Shown here: piece by piece, positions 1-6,315 of the stretch
Layout: each line of letters starts with the position of its first letter
Numbering within the stretch: position 1 is the stretch's first letter
Assembly (NCBI GenBank): GCA_017477855.1
Contig: JAFUUN010000033.1
Location: forward strand, 1 to 7,379
DNA: 7,379 nucleotides
Direction: 5' to 3'
Source of the DNA: Rickettsiales bacterium
GTDB taxonomy: Bacteria > Pseudomonadota > Alphaproteobacteria > Rickettsiales > Deianiraeaceae
The notes under the pieces: generated by a model
Told to the model about the DNA's origin: nothing
What the model saw: the letters and a program-made list of their open reading frames with translations, nothing else
The model's database searches: none
Made by a program: the position numbers and the translations under genes

Positions 1-1
1 A

Positions 2-145
2 AAGTGCGGTATCGCGCACGGAAATGGATCTTATAGGACAATAATTTATCCGTTCAAGAACAACAATGAGGCAAGCACATTTGCAAATAAAGTTCAAAAG
101 AGAACGAAGATTAGCTGTCTTGTAAAGAGAAATGTCAGTAGATAG
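2..145 (+). CDS. C-terminal end of a SPOR-like domain protein (partial, 5' end outside window)
   Basis: An open frame enters at the left edge and runs 47 residues to a TAG stop at 143-145. The visible part contains GSYRTIIYPFKNNNEAS (residues 9-25) followed by a helix-like stretch and a final strand ending in SCLVKRN. This follows the second half of a SPOR repeat (a strand with yRv.vGPF, then an Ala-containing helix, then a closing strand ending in a basic residue). SPOR domains bind denuded glycan strands at division septa; the proteins are usually membrane-anchored or periplasmic. The domain sits at the very C-terminus, its usual place. The stop overlaps the next gene's proposed start by 14 bp, suggesting cotranscription. 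The N-terminus and any membrane anchor are outside the window. The fragment is too short to exclude another alpha/beta fold. Confidence 0.55.
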   Translation, partial: KCGIAHGNGSYRTIIYPFKNNNEASTFANKVQKRTKISCLVKRNVSR

Positions 146-674
146 AAGCAGCGACATAGGTAAAAATATTTATCTATCAAAAGATGATTTCTTGGTATTT
201 TACAAAATGGTTTTTGCATTTCAAGAACTTGTCTTGTCAATGGTGAGAAATGCAGCTTTTGTTCTTCCAAACGCCAAAAATAGTGCTCTTCCGAGTTCAA
301 AAATGCATGAGATTGTGAATAAGAAAAACTTCTCATACAATAAACCAATTGCGACACGAGATGTGTTTTTATATTGTCTCCCTTGTAAATCGAGAAAATT
401 TTACGGACAATTAATACAGGATGTTGTGGTAAAAAATGATAAAATTGCAATCCTTGTAAATCATGATGAAGTTGATAAATTGAATGAAAAGATGCAGTTG
501 CAGATTTTAAAAAATTTGTTGCTGTGTGCTAACATTATTAATATAACAAATCGTGATTTTCAGCGCAAATTGCCAGAGGCCAAACAGCAAGGCAGAGCGC
601 TTATCAGGAGCATAAAACCGCGCCGACAAATCCCAGAAAAAGCACGTTGCACACAGCGCAAAATTGATAAGTAG
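132..674 (+). CDS. Hypothetical protein, 180 residues, CxxC motif and strongly basic C-terminus
   Basis: I do not recognise this protein. Residues 1-140 look like a globular alpha/beta protein: hydrophobic helix-like stretch 20-38, strand-like runs DVFLYC (77-82) and VVVKNDKIAILVN (98-110), then helix-like KMQLQILKNLL (120-130). A C82-x-x-C85 pair could bind metal or form a disulfide, but no second pair is obvious. The last 40 residues carry 14 Arg/Lys, suggesting nucleic acid or ribosome contact. No signal peptide or confident membrane segment is seen. The ATG at 132 overlaps the upstream SPOR-like gene by 14 bp and has no convincing Shine-Dalgarno; Met26 (ATG at 207) is an alternative start. 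The TAG stop (672-674) abuts the dapA stop on the other strand. The protein-like composition supports a real gene; the function is unknown. Confidence 0.6.
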   Translation: MSVDRSSDIGKNIYLSKDDFLVFYKMVFAFQELVLSMVRNAAFVLPNAKNSALPSSKMHEIVNKKNFSYNKPIATRDVFLYCLPCKSRKFYGQLIQDVVVKNDKIAILVNHDEVDKLNEKMQLQILKNLLLCANIINITNRDFQRKLPEAKQQGRALIRSIKPRRQIPEKARCTQRKIDK

Positions 675-1583
675 TTACAACTTTTTCACTGCATCGTCTA
701 CAACTTTCATTACCTTTTCACATGGCTTGACAAGTGGCTCGCGCGGTGCATCGCTATCAAAAATTCCCATTTTCATTAGGGCATATTTCACAGGCACAGG
801 ATTTGGACCGCAGAACATTGCTTTTGATAACTTTATGAGCTCGTTCTGCAAAGCGAGCGCAGTGGTGTAATCACCATTTTTGCACGCATTTTGAATGTTC
901 GCGCACAAATTTGGAGCTACATTCGCGACCACTGAAATGACGCCCCGCCCTCCCATTGCGTTAAATCCAATCTGTGTTGCGTCTTCACCAGAAAGCATTG
1001 CAAAATTGCCACAATTAGCATCATCAAGCAACTTTTTTAGCTCCGCCACACGTTCAAGTTTACCAGTAGCATCCTTCAAGGAGACAACATTTTTAAAGTC
1101 CTTAGCAAGACGGACAATAGTATCATTTTGCATATCAGTGACTGTTCTACCGGGCACATTATAAAGTATAATCGGCGTTTTGACTGCGCTTGCAATCTTG
1201 GCAAAGTGTGTATAAATCCCATCCTGCTGCGGCTTGTTGTAATACGGCACAGTCGCAAGAATATAGTCGACACTCAATTCCTCAGCCATTTTAGCATATT
1301 CAACGGCCGTTTTGGTGCAGTTAAATCCCACTCCGGCCACAACTTTAGCTGTCTTGCTATATTTTTTATTATATTCACGAACTTTTTTGATACCAAATGT
1401 AATAAGTTCACACCACTCGTTTTTTGTCAACGTATGACCTTCGCCAGTAGAACCAGAAAAAACAAGACCTTCAACATCATTTTTCACCTGAAAATCAATT
1501 AATTTTTCCAGCGATTTGTAGTCAATTTCAATGCAATTTTCGCCCAAAAATGGCGTTGGTAGTGCAGAAAACAATCTCTCCAT
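675..1583 (-). CDS. dapA: 4-hydroxy-tetrahydrodipicolinate synthase (DapA)
   Basis: DapA condenses pyruvate with aspartate semialdehyde, the first committed step to meso-diaminopimelate and lysine, in the cytoplasm. The protein is a full-length (beta/alpha)8 barrel of 302 residues from the ATG at 1583. Residues below use that start. The pyruvate-site loop is GSTGE (44-48), equivalent to GTTGE in E. coli, so the first catalytic-triad Thr is Ser45. PYYNKP (113-118) supplies the partner-subunit Tyr (Y115). ILYNVPGRT (139-147) supplies catalytic Tyr141 and Arg146. The Schiff-base lysine is K170 in SLKDATG. A TTG at 1589 would add two residues; ATG at 1583 fits the usual DapA N-terminus better, though neither start has a clear Shine-Dalgarno. 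The gene is divergent from ftsY and convergent with the hypothetical gene, so it is probably a single-gene transcript. It supplies precursor for the wall that the nearby PBP1A builds. Confidence 0.95.
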   Translation of the reverse strand: MERLFSALPTPFLGENCIEIDYKSLEKLIDFQVKNDVEGLVFSGSTGEGHTLTKNEWCELITFGIKKVREYNKKYSKTAKVVAGVGFNCTKTAVEYAKMAEELSVDYILATVPYYNKPQQDGIYTHFAKIASAVKTPIILYNVPGRTVTDMQNDTIVRLAKDFKNVVSLKDATGKLERVAELKKLLDDANCGNFAMLSGEDATQIGFNAMGGRGVISVVANVAPNLCANIQNACKNGDYTTALALQNELIKLSKAMFCGPNPVPVKYALMKMGIFDSDAPREPLVKPCEKVMKVVDDAVKKL

Positions 1584-1636
1584 ATTCAAAGTAAATAAAA
1601 ATACTTGAAAATAAAAATCAAGAGTTAACCAACTCA
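1584..1636. promoter_or_regulatory. Short AT-rich divergent intergenic region between dapA and ftsY
   Basis: About 53 bp separates the dapA ATG from the ftsY GTG, and both divergent transcripts must start in or near it. On the - strand TTGATT (1621-1616) followed 17 nt later by TTATTT (1598-1593) is a weak -35/-10 match. It would give dapA an almost leaderless mRNA, consistent with the absence of a Shine-Dalgarno. No good + strand promoter was seen; an ftsY promoter may lie within the dapA 5' end. The promoter assignment is inference. Confidence 0.3.
1622..1635 (+). repeat. Perfect 5-bp inverted repeat directly before the ftsY GTG
   Basis: GAGTT (1622-1626) and AACTC (1631-1635) are perfect inverted arms around an AACC loop, ending one base before the GTG at 1637. 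As RNA this would be a small hairpin over the ribosome-binding region; as DNA it could be an operator half-site pair. Arms this short arise easily by chance. Confidence 0.35.
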
Positions 1637-2500
1637 GTGTTCGGCTGTTTTACGCGTATGGACACCTACAAAGTAGTTTTTTTGGAAAAAATTGAGGAAT
1701 ATCTAATCAGGTCAAGCGTCCATATAGATGTTGTCAAGGAGTTAATGAACTTTCTTGCGCGCAAGGTCAGTATCCGTAAAGACATCACCGAAAATGAGAT
1801 TTTGAATTTGCTTGAAAACCAAATAAAATACATGATCGGTGAGTATGTTAAGCACTTGCAAATTGATCAAACAAAAGTACCTTATGTAATGTTAATATGC
1901 GGTATAAATGGTTCCGGAAAGACGACAATTATTGGCAAAATGACATATCTTTTGAACTCGCTCGGATGGGACATTGTTGTGGCCGCCTGTGACACTTTTC
2001 GTGCCGCTGCAAAAGAACAGTTGGAGACATGGATGTCTGATAATGTTGACAGTTTTGTTTTCAAGGAGAACGAAAATGAAACAGCCACGAAGATAGCTTT
2101 AAAAGCGCTGGGAATTGCAAAAGAAAAACATAAAGATGTATTGATAATAGATACAGCAGGAAGGTTGCAAAATAATCAAAGTTTGATGGCGGAATTACTA
2201 AAAATGAAGCAGAAGCTGCGTGAGCTTGCTAATGGTGCGCCACATGATGTAATACTTGTTATTGACGCAAATTGCGGATATAACGCGCTGAGTCAAGCTA
2301 AAACGTATAATGATTTAATTGGAATAACAGGAATAATCGCAACAAAAATTGACATCGCAAAGCGTCCAGGAGCACTCTTATCTGTTTGCAGGATTTTTAA
2401 AATTCCTATTTATGGTATCTCGGATGGAGAAAAAAAAGAGAACATTAGGGATTTGGATCCAGATGAATTTGCGAGAAATTTGATGAAAGATTTTAGGTAG
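1637..2500 (+). CDS. ftsY: Signal recognition particle receptor FtsY (short form, NG domain only)
   Basis: FtsY is the membrane-associated SRP receptor GTPase. It pairs with Ffh through reciprocal GTP hydrolysis to hand nascent membrane proteins to SecYEG. The 287-residue product has a truncated N-domain helix bundle (about 12-75) and a G domain. Visible motifs are the P-loop GINGSGKTT (89-97), DTFRAAA (119-125), DTAGR (172-176), DANCGYNAL (210-218), TKID (236-239), and a terminal DGEKKENIRDLDPDEF region corresponding to the FtsY GxGE..DL..F(D/N)..EF end. No methionine-rich M domain follows, which excludes Ffh. The acidic A domain of E. coli FtsY is absent, as in several small alphaproteobacterial genomes. 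The DGTAKGG closing loop is replaced by DIAKRPG. The start is uncertain: GTG at 1637 (used here) or ATG at 1658 (Met8), neither with a strong Shine-Dalgarno. The stop lies 6 bp before mrcA. Confidence 0.9.
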   Translation: MFGCFTRMDTYKVVFLEKIEEYLIRSSVHIDVVKELMNFLARKVSIRKDITENEILNLLENQIKYMIGEYVKHLQIDQTKVPYVMLICGINGSGKTTIIGKMTYLLNSLGWDIVVAACDTFRAAAKEQLETWMSDNVDSFVFKENENETATKIALKALGIAKEKHKDVLIIDTAGRLQNNQSLMAELLKMKQKLRELANGAPHDVILVIDANCGYNALSQAKTYNDLIGITGIIATKIDIAKRPGALLSVCRIFKIPIYGISDGEKKENIRDLDPDEFARNLMKDFR

Positions 2501-2506
2501 TTTTAG

Positions 2507-5167
2507 ATGGTTTATAAAAAACGTACTATACACAGAAGCAGAAGGTCATTTTGGCAGCTTGTTAACACTTCCGTTGTTGTTGCGGTATTGCTAAAAATTG
2601 TGCTTTTTCCAATCTTTTTTACGAAATATTATTTCCGCACAATGACAAGAAAACCATTCACCTTTCTTGCCATAAATTCATCGCTATTGTTTGGATTGGT
2701 TATCTACTTGCTAATATGCTTCAAAACGCTACCAGACATTAATAAATTGTATAATTACAGGCCAGTTTTATCAAGTAAATTCTACGACCGAAGTGGCAAT
2801 TTGATATTTGAAATAGGTAATGAAAAAAGGACAAATGTAAGTATAAAAGATATACCAGACAAGCTCGTGAAGGCATTTGTTGCGGCCGAGGACAAAACAT
2901 TCTACACAAATCCTGGACTTGACATAAAAGGAATAATCAAAACTGGAATACTTGACTTATACAAGTTCACAAAGGGACAGAGGCTTGGTGGTGCATCAAC
3001 CATTACACAGCAAATTGTCAAAAATGTGTTGTTGTCAAACGAGAGAACACTGACAAGGAAGTTAAAGGAAGTTATTTTGTCATATCGTATATCAAAAATG
3101 ATGTCAAAAGAGAAGATAATGGAGGTCTATCTTAACCACATTTATCTTGGTTTGCAGGCATATGGTGTGGCCGCAGCGTCGGAAGAATATTTTGACAAAA
3201 CATTGGCACAATTGACTGTTCCTGAGATGGCAATGCTGGCTTCACTTCCAAAGGCACCATCTGTTATGAACCCATTCAAAAATCACGATCGTGCAATGCG
3301 AAGGAGAAATTATGTCTTGCGTCGTATGCTTGAAGATGGGTATATTACAAGTGATGAATATGATCAATACATAAATACACCGCTGGTTGTAAAACGCAAA
3401 CGAAGTATCCACGCGCCGTTCTACGCACCTGTTTTCTTTGCGCAGAGCTTGCTTGTATCAAATGATTCCGGTCTAACAAGAAAGGATATTTTGAGCAACG
3501 GTTATCGTGTTGATCTGACGATAGACAATAAAATACAGCACTGGGCTCAGGATGCACTTGATGAAGGATTGATTAGATATACAAAAAACCATGGATACAC
3601 TGGCGCATTGTTTAATTACAGTGCAGAGGAGTTAACACAGAAGACACCAGAACAGCTACTTCAAAACATTGATGAACCAGAGAATATAGGCAAGTTTTCG
3701 CTCGCAGTTGTATTGTCCGTAGACGATAAAACTGCAAAAATTGGGCTCCGCGACAACTCAACTGGATTTATAAACTTTAACGACATGGCATGGGCTAAGC
3801 AGAAAATTAGTGAGACATCCGTGTCAGGAAAGAGAGTTGGATCGTGTAGAGATGTTGTCTCAGTTGGTGATGTTATAGTTGTAAAAAGAAAAAGTCCAGA
3901 CAGCGAATTCTTCTCATTGGAGCAAATACCAACAATCAACGGCGGTGTTGTTGTCATGAATTCAAAAAGTGGTGAGATTTTGGCAATGGTTGGAGGATAT
4001 AATGATCAAGCAGGTGCATTCAACCGCGCCGTGCAGGCATTCCGACAGGTTGGTTCAACAATAAAGCCATTTATTTACGGAGCCGCTCTTGATAGAGGAT
4101 TTACACCGGCGTCTGTTTTCATGGACACAAACATATCGCTAAACATTGGAAAAGGTAAAGTTTGGAGCCCAACGAACCATAATAATAAGGTCACAAATGC
4201 TCCAATGACGATGAGGACTGGACTTGAATTGTCAAAGAACACTGTCACTGTCCGCGTGGCGATGAGCACAGGTATGAAGCGTATTCGTAATATAATCTTG
4301 AATAGTGGCATCAACAGACGGCCGGAACGTAACCTGTCAATAGCACTCGGTTCAGTAGAAAGTTCGCTTGTTAACATGACGGCAGCTTACGGAGCCTTTG
4401 CAAATGGTGGTATTGTGCCAAATACATATCTGATTTCAAATGTCAGCAAAATTGATAACTCTGAAAATATTCTTGGAAGAATTTATTTCTCAAACTGCGA
4501 CATTAATTTGAAGTGTGAAACTAGTATTGTAAATAACACAAAAGTTGTTGACGAAAATATTCAAAAAATGGTTAATGAAGAAACCGGTGAAGAACTCACA
4601 GAAGAGCAAGAAGAGGAAAGAATGAATGTAATCAAGGAGAGAGAAAATGAACAAATTGCCAAAACAGACAGCTCACAAAGAAGGCCATTGAGCGCTGAAA
4701 GTGCATACCAGATTACAAGCATGTTGAAAGGTGCGGTCATCCGCGGAACATCAGCTGGTTTAGCATCATTGAATATACCTATCGCAGCCAAAACAGGCAC
4801 CTCAAACGGAGGTAGAGATCTATGGACAATTGCATTCACAAACGACATCGTTGTCGGTGTTTATGTTGGACACGATTCACCAATGGATACTGACAACTAT
4901 GGAGGGACCTATGCACTACCAATTGTGAGAAATATATTCTCGCACATTGCAGAGAAAAGGCGGTTTGCCGACTTCACAAGTCCAAACGGCGTGAAGTTTG
5001 TGAAAATCAGAAAAAGCACAGGTCAGAGAACTCTTGAGGCAACCGGAAAAGATGTAATTTTTGAGGTATTCAAAGAACACGATGCTCTTCCAAAGATGGA
5101 GGAAGTGGTTCAGGAGGAGAGTGTTGGTGGCAACGGACCAAGCATTGACATTGACGATTTGGAGTGA
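2507..5167 (+). CDS. mrcA: Bifunctional class A penicillin-binding protein PBP1A
   Basis: This enzyme polymerises lipid II into glycan strands (GT51 transglycosylase) and crosslinks stem peptides (transpeptidase) on the outer face of the inner membrane. The 886-residue product has a basic N-terminus, hydrophobic stretches at about 19-39 and 53-72, then GT51: EDKTFY (E128 predicted catalytic), GGASTITQQ (161-169), RKLKE (184-188; E188 the second acidic residue) and KIMEVYLN (203-210). An OB-like linker follows (about 360-475). The transpeptidase has S517-T-I-K520, S576-K-N578 and K762-T-G-T765. Oddities: motif 1 has Asn135 where His is usual, there is an extra N-terminal hydrophobic segment, and an acidic insertion (about 680-720) lies between SxN and KTG after a Cys pair (C664, C670). 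ATG 2507 has a weak AGG 9 nt upstream and sits 6 bp after ftsY. Met46 (2642) would give a single-anchor form but lacks a Shine-Dalgarno. Confidence 0.96.
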   Translation: MVYKKRTIHRSRRSFWQLVNTSVVVAVLLKIVLFPIFFTKYYFRTMTRKPFTFLAINSSLLFGLVIYLLICFKTLPDINKLYNYRPVLSSKFYDRSGNLIFEIGNEKRTNVSIKDIPDKLVKAFVAAEDKTFYTNPGLDIKGIIKTGILDLYKFTKGQRLGGASTITQQIVKNVLLSNERTLTRKLKEVILSYRISKMMSKEKIMEVYLNHIYLGLQAYGVAAASEEYFDKTLAQLTVPEMAMLASLPKAPSVMNPFKNHDRAMRRRNYVLRRMLEDGYITSDEYDQYINTPLVVKRKRSIHAPFYAPVFFAQSLLVSNDSGLTRKDILSNGYRVDLTIDNKIQHWAQDALDEGLIRYTKNHGYTGALFNYSAEELTQKTPEQLLQNIDEPENIGKFSLAVVLSVDDKTAKIGLRDNSTGFINFNDMAWAKQKISETSVSGKRVGSCRDVVSVGDVIVVKRKSPDSEFFSLEQIPTINGGVVVMNSKSGEILAMVGGYNDQAGAFNRAVQAFRQVGSTIKPFIYGAALDRGFTPASVFMDTNISLNIGKGKVWSPTNHNNKVTNAPMTMRTGLELSKNTVTVRVAMSTGMKRIRNIILNSGINRRPERNLSIALGSVESSLVNMTAAYGAFANGGIVPNTYLISNVSKIDNSENILGRIYFSNCDINLKCETSIVNNTKVVDENIQKMVNEETGEELTEEQEEERMNVIKERENEQIAKTDSSQRRPLSAESAYQITSMLKGAVIRGTSAGLASLNIPIAAKTGTSNGGRDLWTIAFTNDIVVGVYVGHDSPMDTDNYGGTYALPIVRNIFSHIAEKRRFADFTSPNGVKFVKIRKSTGQRTLEATGKDVIFEVFKEHDALPKMEEVVQEESVGGNGPSIDIDDLE
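5161..5164 (+). promoter_or_regulatory. Shine-Dalgarno GGAG for cysS, inside the mrcA 3' end
   Basis: GGAG lies in the last sense codons of mrcA, 5 nt before the ATG at 5170. The in-frame GTG at 5164 overlaps this motif and would leave it no spacer, so the site decides the start in favour of 5170. The mrcA stop (5165-5167) lies between the motif and the ATG, an arrangement typical of translational coupling. Confidence 0.7.
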
Positions 5168-5169
5168 TT

Positions 5170-6312
5170 ATGCTAAAACTTTACAACACACTTGATGAAA
5201 AAGTTGGCGAATTTCAGCCAATAGATAAAAACAATGTCAGAATGTATGTTTGCGGGCCAACTGTCTATAACCGTGTTCACCTTGGCAATGCACGCAGTGT
5301 TATGGTTTTTGATATTTTGTTTCGCGTGCTGCGGCATATTTACAGTGCCAACTGCGTGAAATACGTACGTAATATCACTGATGTGGATGATAAAATCATA
5401 AATGCCGCTCAGCAGCAAGGTGTCAGTGATGTTGAATTGTCAACAAAAATGACGGATTTTTTTCATGAAGATTGCAGTTATTTGAATTGTCTTCAACCGA
5501 CAGTTGAACCACGCGTCACGCAGGAAATACCAGAAATTATTGCAACAATTCGGAAGATAATTGATAACGGACATGCTTACATAGCAGACGGAAATGTTAT
5601 GTTTTCGGTGGAGAGCTACAAAGATTATGGCATGTTGTCGCACAGAAAAATTGAAACAAATATTAAAAATGAGAGAGTTGAAGGACGGAATTACAAGAGA
5701 AATCAGGATGATTTTTTGCTTTGGAAGAGGACAGAAGTTGGCGTCACGTGGGACAGTCCATGGGGTAAAGGTAGGCCTGGCTGGCACATTGAATGCTCTG
5801 CGATGTCCAATAAATATTTGGGTACAGACTTTGATATCCATGGTGGTGGTGCTGATTTGAAATTTCCGCACCATGAAAATGAAATCGCGCAATCTTGTTG
5901 TGCCAACCAAAATAGCAGTTTTGCACTGCATTGGATGCATAACGGCTTTTTGATGATAAACGGTCAGAAAATGTCAAAATCGCTTGGGAATTTTGTCACC
6001 ATTGCAGATATGAAAAATAGAGGCGTAAACGGTAATGCACTACGCCTTGCTCTGCTCTCCACGCACTATCGCAAGCCAATGAATTTCAGCGATAAGCTCG
6101 TTCAGGACAGTGAAAAAATGCTGCGAAAATTCTATAAAGTAAAAGAACAAATTGGCGACAATAACAGCCCTACTCTCTCTGATGTTGATTTAGAACCTAT
6201 GTATCAAGACTTGAACACAACAAAGTTCATTGCAAACATCAACAAGGCATACAGTGAGAAAAACTTCGCGTTAGTTTTGAAAATGTTAGAGTTTATTGGT
6301 ATTCTGTTATAG
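5170..6312 (+). CDS. cysS: Cysteinyl-tRNA synthetase lacking the C-terminal anticodon-binding domain
   Basis: CysRS charges tRNA-Cys with cysteine using ATP. From ATG 5170 the protein has 380 residues, and its catalytic residues align almost number-for-number with E. coli CysRS. The zinc site is C28, C209, H234 and E238. The HIGH-type motif is HLGN (37-40). The adenylate-loop motif is KMSKS (267-271). Further family hallmarks are NITDVDDKI, GRPGWHIECSAMS and HGGGADLKFPHHENE. The start is chosen for its GGAG 5 nt upstream and because MLKLYNTL matches the family N-terminus; GTG 5164 would add two residues. E. coli CysRS has 461 residues. This one stops after a shortened helical-bundle (DALR-like) segment ending EFIGILL, so the distal domain contacting the anticodon is absent. 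No continuation is seen in the other + frames downstream. It is coupled to mrcA and ends 3 bp from the metG stop. Confidence 0.93.
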   Translation: MLKLYNTLDEKVGEFQPIDKNNVRMYVCGPTVYNRVHLGNARSVMVFDILFRVLRHIYSANCVKYVRNITDVDDKIINAAQQQGVSDVELSTKMTDFFHEDCSYLNCLQPTVEPRVTQEIPEIIATIRKIIDNGHAYIADGNVMFSVESYKDYGMLSHRKIETNIKNERVEGRNYKRNQDDFLLWKRTEVGVTWDSPWGKGRPGWHIECSAMSNKYLGTDFDIHGGGADLKFPHHENEIAQSCCANQNSSFALHWMHNGFLMINGQKMSKSLGNFVTIADMKNRGVNGNALRLALLSTHYRKPMNFSDKLVQDSEKMLRKFYKVKEQIGDNNSPTLSDVDLEPMYQDLNTTKFIANINKAYSEKNFALVLKMLEFIGILL

Positions 6313-6315
6313 GTT

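Noticed and set aside
94..450. 118-codon open frame on the - strand opposite the hypothetical gene
   Set aside because: It is antisense to the better + strand frame, rich in Phe/Leu/His as expected of an AT-rich shadow frame, and has no recognisable motif.
637..661. Possible dapA terminator on the - strand: TTGCGC-TGT-GTGCAA stem with a T5 run 5 nt later
   Set aside because: The stem is only 6 bp with a G-U pair and a triloop, the T-run is displaced, and it lies within the opposing gene's coding sequence; too weak to call.
675..1583. Loss of the DapA catalytic-triad threonine (GSTGE instead of GTTGE)
   Set aside because: Serine keeps the hydroxyl, and all other catalytic residues are present, so inactivation is not supported.
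1637..2500. Alternative identity as Ffh or FlhF
   Set aside because: No M domain follows the G domain, the C-terminus matches FtsY, and no flagellar genes are nearby.
5440..5940. 166-codon open frame on the - strand inside cysS
   Set aside because: It is antisense to conserved CysRS catalytic sequence; no family features, consistent with a shadow.
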